The notes beneath the pieces are model-generated. The model was not told the DNA's origin and did not search any database. It saw only the letters and a program-made list of their open reading frames with translations. Both the position numbers and the translations under genes were made by a program. Positions 1 to 7,338 of a stretch of DNA of 17,739 nt are shown one piece after another (the stretch's first letter is position 1; each line of letters starts with the position of its first letter). Origin of the DNA: JBBDIO01 sp040880365 (lineage in GTDB: Bacteria > Chloroflexota > Anaerolineae > Caldilineales > Caldilineaceae); assembly GCA_040880365.1 (NCBI GenBank), contig JBBDIO010000199.1, positions 1 to 17,739 on the forward strand. The letters run 5' to 3'.

Positions 1-138
1 CCCGCACATTTGCGGATCGACGATGGCCTGCACAAAGGCAGTAGTCACCGCGGCGTCGATGGCGTTGCCGCCTTCGAGGAGAACAGCCACACCCGCGTTG
101 ACAGCTTCCGGTTGCGGGGCGGCAATGGCACTGGACAT
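1..138 (-). CDS. ggt: Gamma-glutamyltransferase, N-terminal fragment (runs off left edge)
   Basis: Reading the minus strand from an ATG at 138 gives 46 uninterrupted residues to the window edge, beginning MSSAIAAPQPEAVNAG and ending IVDPQMCG. The pattern (AAPQPEAVNAG, then LLEGGNAIDAAV, then VDPQMCG) matches the start of gamma-glutamyltransferases, where a 'GGNAxDAAVA' helix is followed by 'V-x-P-x-x-x-G-I-G-G'. Family members are N-terminal nucleophile hydrolases that cleave gamma-glutamyl bonds, for example in glutathione, and are often exported and self-processed; the catalytic Thr lies far outside this fragment. The start is fixed by AAGGAG at 150-145, six bases upstream. No signal peptide precedes the conserved core, so this copy may be cytoplasmic. 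The gene is divergent from maf. The family call is fairly sure; substrate and activity cannot be judged from 46 residues. Confidence 0.8.
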   Translation of the reverse strand, partial: MSSAIAAPQPEAVNAGVAVLLEGGNAIDAAVTTAFVQAIVDPQMCG

Positions 139-144
139 GGACAA

Positions 145-150
145 CTCCTT
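145..150 (-). promoter_or_regulatory. Ribosome binding site of the gamma-glutamyltransferase gene
   Basis: The minus strand reads AAGGAG here, with six bases to the ATG at 138. It decides the start of the truncated gene at the left edge. Confidence 0.75.
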
Positions 151-396
151 TTCACTAACGCGAAATTTATTGGGCTGAAAGTTGTTGCGCTGGAATCGAA
201 CGAACTCCAGAGGAATGGCAAGCACGCGCGAGTTGTGCGCGAATCGGATTTGGGCGGAATGCGCATCACCAGTGAACGGCTACGAATACGTTTATGCGTA
301 CCGGCAGATGCGCACAGGCAGGTGCGCTGCAATAAGCAGTGTACTCGCAAAGCGTTGGATCGCCACCGGCATGGTTGCCGTTGCCTGCACCAAAAA

Positions 397-405
397 TGGT
401 AAAAT
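397..405 (+). promoter_or_regulatory. Extended -10 promoter of maf, predicting a leaderless mRNA
   Basis: TGGTAAAAT is a TGn extended -10 with hexamer TAAAAT at 400-405. Transcription normally starts about 7 bases past the -10, which falls on the A of the maf ATG at 412. No Shine-Dalgarno sequence lies between the box and the start. No good -35 is at the right distance; extended -10 promoters can work without one. The leaderless reading is an inference from spacing. Confidence 0.5.
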
Positions 406-411
406 AGTGCA

Positions 412-1134
412 ATGCATACGATTGATCTAATACTAGCCTCGTCGAGTCCTCGGCGTCAAGCTTTTTTCCATGCGCTGGGCCTTTCTTTTCGCATCCTGAC
501 CGCCGAACTGGATGAATCGCCCTTGCTGGGGGAATCACCCGTGGAGCTGGTGGCGCGTCTGGCCCAGGCCAAAGCCGCGGCGGTTGCCGAACAGATACCG
601 CAGCCAGACGACGCCACGACGCCGCTTATTGTGGCTGCCGACACCATCGTCGCGCTGGATGGTGAAATTCTGGGAAAACCCGCCCACGCCCAGGATGCTA
701 CCGCCATGCTGCAACGGCTGCGCGGCCAATCTCATCAAGTGCACAGTGCCGTCGCACTGCGTGGGCTGGATGAAGCAGCGCTGCGCCTGCGCGTCAATTC
801 CACCACGGTGACCATGCGCGACTATACAGATGCCGAAATCGCAGCCTATGTGGCAACCGGCGATCCGCTGGACAAGGCCGGCGCCTATGCGCTACAGGAT
901 CCGCTGTTTGCGCCTGCGGCGGAACTTCGGGGCTGCCTGGCCAGCGTGGTGGGGTTGCCGCTGGCAGATCTGGCCGAGCTACTGCACGGCTATGGGATTG
1001 TGCCATCCTGCGCGCTGGCGTCCATCTGCGAAACACAGGCAGCGTTCGCATGTTGCACCCGCGACCCGGGCGCAGCTTCGCCGCCAACCGCACGCGCGAC
1101 GGGTCTGCGCGGGGGTCCTCGCGCAACAGATTGA
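412..1134 (+). CDS. maf: Maf-family nucleotide pyrophosphatase (dTTPase/UTPase type)
   Basis: Maf proteins hydrolyse non-canonical or pyrimidine nucleoside triphosphates to monophosphate plus pyrophosphate in the cytoplasm and have been linked to septum control. Visible motifs are ILASSSPRRQ (residues 7-16, the nucleotide-binding S/T-x-R loop), AADTIV (75-80, with the acidic metal ligand) and DKAGAYALQ (154-162). The DKAGAY form resembles the YhdE/Maf dTTP/UTP branch rather than the YceF branch. The product is 240 residues, longer than the usual 190-200. The family fold seems to end near LLHGYGIVPS, and the remaining 35 or so residues are an unrecognised Ala/Arg/Cys-containing tail that overlaps the rsgA promoter. 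The ATG directly follows a -10 box without a ribosome binding site, so initiation may be leaderless. Confidence 0.9.
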   Translation: MHTIDLILASSSPRRQAFFHALGLSFRILTAELDESPLLGESPVELVARLAQAKAAAVAEQIPQPDDATTPLIVAADTIVALDGEILGKPAHAQDATAMLQRLRGQSHQVHSAVALRGLDEAALRLRVNSTTVTMRDYTDAEIAAYVATGDPLDKAGAYALQDPLFAPAAELRGCLASVVGLPLADLAELLHGYGIVPSCALASICETQAAFACCTRDPGAASPPTARATGLRGGPRATD

Positions 1135-1159
1135 CACACATATGCCACAGGGGTACACT
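1131..1159 (+). promoter_or_regulatory. Sigma-70-type promoter of the rsgA-pcrA operon
   Basis: TTGACA at 1131-1136, a 17-base spacer, then TACACT at 1154-1159. The -35 matches consensus fully and the -10 in four of six positions, with ideal spacing. The -35 overlaps the maf stop codon (TGA, 1132-1134). The predicted start near 1166 leaves a leader of about 104 bases before rsgA. Confidence 0.75.
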
Positions 1160-1174
1160 CGACAGCAATAACCT

Positions 1175-1200
1175 GTCTCTGGCAAGACTTTGCCGGAGAC
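1175..1200 (+). promoter_or_regulatory. Leader hairpin upstream of rsgA
   Basis: GTCTCTGGCAA (1175-1185) pairs with TTGCCGGAGAC (1190-1200) over 11 bases, with one G-U wobble and the loop GACT. It would begin about nine bases from the predicted transcript start. No U-run follows, so it is not a classical terminator. A 5'-stabilising or protein-binding element is possible. Confidence 0.5.
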
Positions 1201-1256
1201 GCCGCACACACGAACACTTTCCGCACCTATACGCACAACACAAGTATCTACAACAC

Positions 1257-1262
1257 AAGGAG
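1257..1262 (+). promoter_or_regulatory. Ribosome binding site that fixes the TTG start of rsgA
   Basis: AAGGAG sits seven bases before the TTG at 1270. The next ATG codons downstream lack a comparable site, so the TTG start is preferred. Confidence 0.75.
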
Positions 1263-1269
1263 CAGCTAT

Positions 1270-2328
1270 TTGGCACGAACACGGTATGGACGTTCTAACG
1301 ATGTAGACGAATATGAACAGCGCGCCGGCACCCGCCAACGCCCCACCGGCAAAGGACGCGTCAAAGAATTGCGCCCGCCCGATCCCGATACACTCATCGA
1401 AGGCATCGTTGTGCGCGCCCGCGGCCACCACTACGACGTACTGGTGCGCGATACGGTCACCACCCATCCGGGCTATGGCACGGAAATCCGTATGTGCGAG
1501 GTGCGCGGCCGGCTGTTACAGGAAAAGCGCATGGACACGCTGGTCGCCGTGGGCGACACCGTCTGGATTTCGCACTATGGCGCGGACAAAGGCCACATTG
1601 AGCGCGTCGACGAGCGGCGCAGCGTATTGAGTCGCCAACGGCCCTACACCAACGTGCCCGCCGAAGATGTGATTCTGGCAAACCCGGATCAGGTGGTGGT
1701 TGTCTTTGCCGCGACCCAGCCCGAACCCCATCTGCGTATGCTGGATCGTTTTCTGGTCGTCGCCGCCGCCAATAAATTGCCCGCGGTAATTTGCATCAAC
1801 AAAATTGAGCTGGTGGACGAAGCCGCCACCCGTGACCTGTTTCAGGTCTACACAACGATTGGCTATCCGGTCCTCTATGTGAGCGCCGAAACGGGCATCG
1901 GACTCGACGACCTGCGCGGTGTGCTGCTGGATCGAATTTCGGTCTTCACCGGCCCCAGCGGGGTGGGCAAAAGTAGCTTGCTCAATGCTGTGCAGCCCGG
2001 TCTGAACCTGCCCATTGGTGCGCTACGCGAAAGCCTGCAAAAGGGCCAACACACCACGCGCGCCGCCCATCTTTTTGCGCTGGCGCTGGGCGAATCTACC
2101 TTTGTCGCCGATACGCCCGGCATTCGCGAGCTGGGTCTCTATGATATCGAACCCGATGAACTGGGCTTCTTTTTTCTGGAATTTCTCGACTATTTGCCCG
2201 ATTGCCGCTATCCCAACTGCACCCATGACCATGAACCCGACTGCGCGGTGCGAGCCGCCGTAGAAGCGGGCGCAATCGCCCAGGCGCGTTACGACAGCTA
2301 TATCCGGCTGCTGCGCGGAGAAGAATAA
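1270..2328 (+). CDS. rsgA: RsgA, circularly permuted ribosome small-subunit maturation GTPase
   Basis: RsgA binds the 30S subunit late in assembly and uses GTP hydrolysis to check the decoding centre and release factors such as RbfA. The order of motifs shows the circular permutation. An OB-fold-like N-terminus (about 40-110) comes first, then the G4 position NKIE (177-180), G1 GPSGVGKSS (228-236), the switch I segment GQHTTRA (259-265) and G3 DTPGI (281-285). A zinc-binding tail with Cys312, Cys317, His319 and Cys325 follows. Length (352) is normal. The start is TTG, chosen for its AAGGAG. Oddly, G4 reads NKIE where NKxD is usual; this Asp reads the guanine base, so Glu is a conservative but notable change. 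It is first in a tight operon; pcrA starts three bases after its stop. Confidence 0.93.
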   Translation: MARTRYGRSNDVDEYEQRAGTRQRPTGKGRVKELRPPDPDTLIEGIVVRARGHHYDVLVRDTVTTHPGYGTEIRMCEVRGRLLQEKRMDTLVAVGDTVWISHYGADKGHIERVDERRSVLSRQRPYTNVPAEDVILANPDQVVVVFAATQPEPHLRMLDRFLVVAAANKLPAVICINKIELVDEAATRDLFQVYTTIGYPVLYVSAETGIGLDDLRGVLLDRISVFTGPSGVGKSSLLNAVQPGLNLPIGALRESLQKGQHTTRAAHLFALALGESTFVADTPGIRELGLYDIEPDELGFFFLEFLDYLPDCRYPNCTHDHEPDCAVRAAVEAGAIAQARYDSYIRLLRGEE

Positions 2329-2331
2329 CCT

Positions 2332-4854
2332 ATGTCTGAAGCCACATCACAGTTAACTGTCGATCTCAACCCTGCCCAGGCCAAGGCCGTCTCCACGGTC
2401 CACGGCCCGGTGCTGGTTTTGGCCGGCCCCGGCAGCGGCAAAACGCGCGTGCTCACCCGCCGCATCGCCTATCTCATCAACGAAGCCGGCATTGCGCCCT
2501 GGAATATTCTGGCGGTAACGTTCACCAACAAAGCCGCGCGTGAAATGCGCGAACGGGTAGAAAATGCACTCGCCGAGAAATTTGGCGCGCCCGTGCCCGG
2601 TCAACCCAGTCGCCTGGGCGGGCTTTCCATCGGCACCTTTCACAGCATCTGTGCGCGGGTCTTGCGCGTGGAGACCGAAGCCATCGGCTATGAACGTAAC
2701 TGGTTGATCTACGACAGTTCCGATCAGCTCTCATTGTTGCGTTCGCTCATGCGCGATATGAACATGGACGAAAAACGCTACAGCCCGCAAGCAATTCGCG
2801 CGGCCATCAGCCGCCACAAAAACGAACTGATCGGTCCCGAAGACTTTCAACCCGACTCCTATTTCGAAGAGATCACCAAACGCGTCTACACCCGCTACGA
2901 TGAAGCCTTGCGCACCAACAACGCCTTGGATTTTGATGATCTTCTGGGCAAGACCGCGCGCCTGCTGCGCGACAATCTGGAACTGCGCACCAAGTATCAA
3001 CAGAAGTGGCAATATGTGCTGGTCGATGAGTTCCAGGATACCAACACCGTGCAGTATGAGCTGTTGGGCTGTCTGGTCGGCCCGCCCCACGGCCAGCGCA
3101 ATCTCTTTGCCGTGGGCGACGAAGACCAATCCATCTATCGCTTTCGCGGGGCAGACTATCGCAACGTGACCCGCTTCCGCGAGCAATATCCCGATGCCGT
3201 CGTCGTGCTGCTAGAGCAGAACTATCGCAGCACTCAAGCCATTCTGGATGTGGCAAACGCGGTCATCACCAACAACCGCAACCGTACCGCCAAACGGCTC
3301 TTTACCGACAACGGCAGTGGGCTTTCGGTCACTGTCCACGAAGCCTATAACGAGGTGGAAGAAGCCGCGTTTCTCTGCGACGAAATGGAACGCCTGGTCG
3401 CGGGCAGCGGCTTTGGCTACGGCGATTTTGCCGTCATGTATCGCACCAACGCCCAAAGCCGCGCGCTGGAAGAAACCCTGGTCCACCGGGGCTTAAAATA
3501 CAAGCTGGTCGGCGGCACGCGCTTCTATGAACGCAAGGAAGTGAAAGACGCACTCGCCTATCTGCGCGTGGTGTTGAACCCCAGTGACTGGATTTCCATG
3601 AGCCGCATCATCAACGAACCCAGCCGAGGCATCGGCGCCAAAACGCTGGAAAGCCTGCGCGCCTGGGCTGCGCAAATCGGGGTTTCCGAATATATCGCGC
3701 TGGTCGTGCTGCACCACGGGCCTGCCGGCGCGGCCATCAAACTCAACCAGACGCTGCCCCAGGCGGCCTATGGCACGCCGCCCTTTGCCCGTCGTGCCGA
3801 AGGCGCATTGGTCAATTTCGCCGAAATTCTGGAAAAGTGGGTGAATTTTGCCCGCCAGGAACGTTATGAACATGTGGCCGAAGTGCTGGACATGATCATG
3901 CTCGATTCGAGCTATACCGATTCCCTGCGCGATGGCACCGACGAGGGCGAAGAACGGTTTGCCAATGTGCAGGAACTGCGCGGCGTCGCCGCCCAATACA
4001 CGCCCCACATGCTGGGGCTGGAAGAAGACCAATCCGCGCTCTCCCGCTTTTTAGAAGAGGTGAGCCTGGTGAGCGATGCCGATCAGCTGGAAGATGACAG
4101 CGGCGCGGTGACGCTGCTCACGCTCCACACCGCCAAGGGGCTGGAATATCCCGTCGTCTTTATGGTGGGGTTGGAAGAAGGTTTGCTGCCCCATAGCCGC
4201 AGCGTGGAAAGTGGCGAAACCGAAGACATGGACGAAGAACGCCGTCTCTGCTATGTGGGCATCACGCGCGCCATGCGACGCCTCTACTTGTTGCACGCCA
4301 TGCGCCGCAGCCTGTGGGGCGGCAGCGAGATGCAAGAGCCTAGCCGCTTCCTCGAAGAAATCCCTGCTCCTCTGTTGCGTGGGATGGTCAAACGCGGCGA
4401 CCGCCGGGCCGCAGCCTATACCCGCGAAGTAAGCTGGGGAGAAAGCGGCCAAAGCCGCGGCACTAATCGGCGCAGTGGGAGCCGTGCGGGCAGCTATGGC
4501 GGCGGCAATAGCAATACCGACTGGGGATCGAACAGTCGCACTGCGCGCCAAAATGCCCAGGGCGGCGCGGGGGCGCGCGGCAATACGGGTAGCGCCACCA
4601 GTTCCGGCACGGGCAACAACGCCCAATACTGGTCGCCCGACGGTGGCAAGCGTCGTCCCGCCCGCCCTGCCGCCAAAGCGGAATCGCCGCCCACTCAATT
4701 CAAGCGACGCGACAGCGTGAAGCACGCCACCTTTGGGGTGGGCACCGTCATCGAAAGCAACCGCGTCGGCGGCGAAGAAGAAGTGACCGTGGCATTTCCC
4801 GGCGTGGGGATCAAACGACTTTTGGCGAGCGTGGCGGGGTTAAAAAAGCAATGA
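2332..4854 (+). CDS. pcrA: UvrD/PcrA-type superfamily 1A DNA helicase
   Basis: A 3'-to-5' ATP-dependent DNA helicase for excision repair, replication-fork maintenance and removal of RecA or stalled RNA polymerase. All helicase motifs are visible: the Q motif LNPAQAKAV near 12, Walker A GPGSGKT (32-38), motif Ia TFTNKAAREM, motif II DEFQD (232-236), motif III GDEDQSIYRFRGAD, motif IV LEQNYRS, motif V LTLHTAKGLEYPVVF and motif VI with GITRA (643-647). After the core comes a Gly/Ser/Asn/Arg-rich disordered linker (about 702-785). A C-terminal Tudor-like domain (about 790-840, FKRRDSVKHATFGVGTVI) follows, which in PcrA/UvrD contacts RNA polymerase. The length of 840 residues is slightly above typical because of the linker. 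GGAG inside the rsgA end (2317-2320) is the likely ribosome binding site, so translation is probably coupled. The stop overlaps the next start as ATGA. Confidence 0.95.
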   Translation: MSEATSQLTVDLNPAQAKAVSTVHGPVLVLAGPGSGKTRVLTRRIAYLINEAGIAPWNILAVTFTNKAAREMRERVENALAEKFGAPVPGQPSRLGGLSIGTFHSICARVLRVETEAIGYERNWLIYDSSDQLSLLRSLMRDMNMDEKRYSPQAIRAAISRHKNELIGPEDFQPDSYFEEITKRVYTRYDEALRTNNALDFDDLLGKTARLLRDNLELRTKYQQKWQYVLVDEFQDTNTVQYELLGCLVGPPHGQRNLFAVGDEDQSIYRFRGADYRNVTRFREQYPDAVVVLLEQNYRSTQAILDVANAVITNNRNRTAKRLFTDNGSGLSVTVHEAYNEVEEAAFLCDEMERLVAGSGFGYGDFAVMYRTNAQSRALEETLVHRGLKYKLVGGTRFYERKEVKDALAYLRVVLNPSDWISMSRIINEPSRGIGAKTLESLRAWAAQIGVSEYIALVVLHHGPAGAAIKLNQTLPQAAYGTPPFARRAEGALVNFAEILEKWVNFARQERYEHVAEVLDMIMLDSSYTDSLRDGTDEGEERFANVQELRGVAAQYTPHMLGLEEDQSALSRFLEEVSLVSDADQLEDDSGAVTLLTLHTAKGLEYPVVFMVGLEEGLLPHSRSVESGETEDMDEERRLCYVGITRAMRRLYLLHAMRRSLWGGSEMQEPSRFLEEIPAPLLRGMVKRGDRRAAAYTREVSWGESGQSRGTNRRSGSRAGSYGGGNSNTDWGSNSRTARQNAQGGAGARGNTGSATSSGTGNNAQYWSPDGGKRRPARPAAKAESPPTQFKRRDSVKHATFGVGTVIESNRVGGEEEVTVAFPGVGIKRLLASVAGLKKQ

Positions 4855-7331
4855 CACCCCCTGCTCACAAATCGCAGCAGCACGAATCACCGCGGCATGA
4901 ATCATCACAACATGAATCACCGCCTTGGGGTGCTACCACCAAAGCCATCATCGCCAGCACATTTCTAATCCTCACAGCGCTGATCATCTGGCGGTTTCAG
5001 TTTCTAATCATGCCCCTCACCATGGCGGGGATGCTGGCCTATCTGCTGCAACCGTTGATCCGGTTTCTGAATTATCGTCTCAACGTACATCGTACCTACG
5101 TGGTGATTGCCGTCTACATCACAATTCTGCTGCTTTTTCTGGGGGGAACGGTTGCCATCGGCCTGGTCGCGGTCGACCAGGCAACGCGCCTGGCAGTATC
5201 CTTGCCCGATCTGATTCCGCGCATTGTGCAACAGGCGCAGGACATCACGAATCAGTGGGCGGATGTTACCTTAACCCTCGGACCCTACCAGCTTTCATTC
5301 CAGGCCCTCAGCGATCTCATCGACTGGAACGCGATTGCGAATGAGGCGCGCACCCTGCTCCAGCAGATTCTGGGGCAGAGCACACTTGCATTGGCAGACG
5401 CCGCCCAGGCCACGCTCAGCACGCTGGGAACGGCTTTCACCGTCTTTTTCATCTCCATTTACATCTCGATGGAAGGCCCCCGCATCGGACAGTTTATCAG
5501 CGATATGGCGAATCAGCCCGGCTATCGAAAAGATGCCGACCGGCTTATTCTCGATACCCTGCGCATCTGGAACTCCTATCTGCGCGGGCAAGTGATTCTC
5601 GCCCTGGTGATCTTTGGCGTGGTCAGTGTTGCGTTGAGCCTGCTACGCGTCAACAACGCGCTGGGGCTGGGCATCGTGTCGGGCGTGCTCGAATTTCTGC
5701 CTATTATCGGGGCTGTGATTGGTGCCGGTGTGGCGGTCGTAGTGGCCTTGTTTCAGACCCCGCCCTGGGGTCTGGCCCCCGTCCCCTATGCGCTGATTGT
5801 TCTGGGCGTGATGATTCTCATCCAGCAGGTTCAGGGCAATATTCTGGTGCCGCGTCTGGTGGGCGATTCGGTGAATCTGCATCCGCTGCTGGTCATCATT
5901 GCAGTACTCATGGGCGCATCGCTAGCCGGCCTGCTGGGCGCAGTGCTTGCGGCCCCGGTGATGGGCACGCTCAAACTGCTCGCCGTCTATGTGTGGCGCA
6001 AGATGCTCGATCTGCCTCCCTTCCCCGAAGATCTGACCATCGATCCCCCCGGCTCACAGCCCACGATCCCCGCGCCCGATCTGCACGGATATCCATTCAC
6101 CTTCGCGCCCATTTTCAAAGACTATATATGGGGTGGACGCAACCTGGAACGTATTTTGGGACGCGCGCTGCCACCCGGAACCGTGGCCGAAAGCTGGGAA
6201 ATCGCGGCCCACGCCAACGGCAACAGCGCCATCAATAATGGCCCGTTGACCGGCATGACCCTGGCGCAGGCAGTTGAAACCTATGGCGTAGATCTGCTGG
6301 GCACGCGCAACCGTCAGGCGGCAGCCGACCAGCGTTTTCCCCTGTTGATCAAACTGTTGGATGCCCAACGCTGGCTTTCGGTACAGGTGCATCCCGATGA
6401 CGAATATGCCGCGGCCCACGCCGGCGACCTGGGCAAGACCGAAATGTGGATCGTGCTCCACGCCGAACCCGATGCACAGCTCATCTATGGCTTCAGTCGG
6501 GCAATTTCGCGTATCGAGGTGCAAAATGCGCTGGAAGCCGCGGCACAAAATGCGCTCAACGGCAATGATGCTGGGAGCAACGAGGACGGGGGCAACGGGG
6601 ACGCCGACATCGAACAAACCTTACAGCGCGTCACCGTGCAAACCGGCGACGTGATCTTTGTGCCTGCCGGCGCGGTTCACGCCCTGGGACCGGGGATCAT
6701 CGTGGCGGAAATCCAGCAAAACAGCGATACCACCTATCGCCTCTACGACTGGGGCCGGCCCCGCGAAACTCACATCGCCCAGGCCCTGGAAGTGCTGGAC
6801 TTTGATCTGGTGCGCCCCGGCCTGGTCCACCCCCTATCCGTCGAAAATTGTGACCTCTATCTGGACCCTGCGGTGCGCATAGCGTGCATTGGCGATTCAC
6901 CCTATTTCCGGGTCGAGCGGCTGCACATGCCGCCGGGCAGCAAAGTAAGCGGAAGCACCGACGGCGCGACCTTCGAAATTTTGGGCGTGTTACAAGGTGC
7001 GGCCTGCCTGCACACCCAGGGCGACCCCGCGGTGATCCACAGCACGAAACACAGCACGGTGATGCACAATGCAGAGCCGGATAGCGCCATGACAGCCACA
7101 GCCGCGCCGGTGCGCGATGCACCGCTAGACGCTATACACGGGCCGCGGGCCGAAGCTGACGGGCTGGATCTGACCGGCGTGGCGTGGACGCTACTGCCTG
7201 CCACAATGGGCGACTATACGCTGGAGGCATCGGTCACCAACACGGTCGATGCCTCCCACACGGTCGATGCCGCCAGCGCGACGGATACAGTGGTAGTGCG
7301 TATCTATACGCCCCCGCTGGCGCAAGGCTAG
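4851..7331 (+). CDS. Fusion: AI-2E family membrane transporter + type I mannose-6-phosphate isomerase
   Basis: One open frame of 826 residues holds two proteins that are normally separate. Residues about 27-392 are an AI-2E family permease (TqsA/PerM-like): hydrophobic segments near 30-70 and 82-108, a soluble loop (110-185), then segments up to 392 with GASLAGLLGAVLAAP and the usual tail YVWRKMLDLPPFPED. A short Pro-rich linker (393-413) leads into a ManA-type isomerase interconverting mannose-6-phosphate and fructose-6-phosphate. It has FKDYIWGGRNLE, QVHPDD (Gln512, His514), KTEMW (Glu531), PAGAVHALG (His610) and the active-site-like TYRLYDWGR. The metal ligands Gln, His, Glu, His all appear present. 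No ATG or GTG with a ribosome binding site lies at the junction. AI-2E proteins are usually drawn with a cytoplasmic C-terminus, consistent with a soluble enzyme. The isomerase part (about 413 residues) exceeds the common 310-330 because of an acidic insert (about 563-582) and a low-complexity stretch (about 725-770). Its start overlaps the pcrA stop (ATGA). Confidence 0.85.
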   Translation: MTPPAHKSQQHESPRHESSQHESPPWGATTKAIIASTFLILTALIIWRFQFLIMPLTMAGMLAYLLQPLIRFLNYRLNVHRTYVVIAVYITILLLFLGGTVAIGLVAVDQATRLAVSLPDLIPRIVQQAQDITNQWADVTLTLGPYQLSFQALSDLIDWNAIANEARTLLQQILGQSTLALADAAQATLSTLGTAFTVFFISIYISMEGPRIGQFISDMANQPGYRKDADRLILDTLRIWNSYLRGQVILALVIFGVVSVALSLLRVNNALGLGIVSGVLEFLPIIGAVIGAGVAVVVALFQTPPWGLAPVPYALIVLGVMILIQQVQGNILVPRLVGDSVNLHPLLVIIAVLMGASLAGLLGAVLAAPVMGTLKLLAVYVWRKMLDLPPFPEDLTIDPPGSQPTIPAPDLHGYPFTFAPIFKDYIWGGRNLERILGRALPPGTVAESWEIAAHANGNSAINNGPLTGMTLAQAVETYGVDLLGTRNRQAAADQRFPLLIKLLDAQRWLSVQVHPDDEYAAAHAGDLGKTEMWIVLHAEPDAQLIYGFSRAISRIEVQNALEAAAQNALNGNDAGSNEDGGNGDADIEQTLQRVTVQTGDVIFVPAGAVHALGPGIIVAEIQQNSDTTYRLYDWGRPRETHIAQALEVLDFDLVRPGLVHPLSVENCDLYLDPAVRIACIGDSPYFRVERLHMPPGSKVSGSTDGATFEILGVLQGAACLHTQGDPAVIHSTKHSTVMHNAEPDSAMTATAAPVRDAPLDAIHGPRAEADGLDLTGVAWTLLPATMGDYTLEASVTNTVDASHTVDAASATDTVVVRIYTPPLAQG
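4878..4922 (+). repeat. Three tandem 15-base units encoding QHESP/RHESS/QHESP
   Basis: Residues 10-24 of the fusion protein are three consecutive five-residue units, QHESP, RHESS and QHESP, from three 15-base DNA units. They precede the first membrane helix and give a His/Glu/Ser-rich N-terminal tail, presumably cytoplasmic. Confidence 0.8.
7240..7271 (+). repeat. In-frame 18-base-offset direct repeat in the isomerase C-terminus
   Basis: The 14-mer ACACGGTCGATGCC occurs at 7240-7253 and again at 7258-7271. The 18-base offset keeps frame and encodes NTVDAS followed by HTVDAA. It looks like a recent small duplication in the low-constraint tail of the fusion protein. Confidence 0.75.
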
Positions 7332-7338
7332 CCCACTC

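Larger units (their letters stand above)
139..411. other. Intergenic region between divergent ggt and maf
   Basis: This 273-base stretch separates two divergent genes. It holds the ggt ribosome binding site at its left end and the maf extended -10 element at its right end. I found no convincing minus-strand promoter for ggt and no RNA gene. The short overlapping open frames here share no recognisable protein features and look like chance frames. Confidence 0.6.

Noticed and set aside
6003..6092. Separate internal start for the isomerase, making two genes rather than a fusion
   Set aside because: The only nearby ATG (6003) lies inside the conserved permease tail and has no ribosome binding site; the frame is continuous and the linker looks like a normal inter-domain linker.
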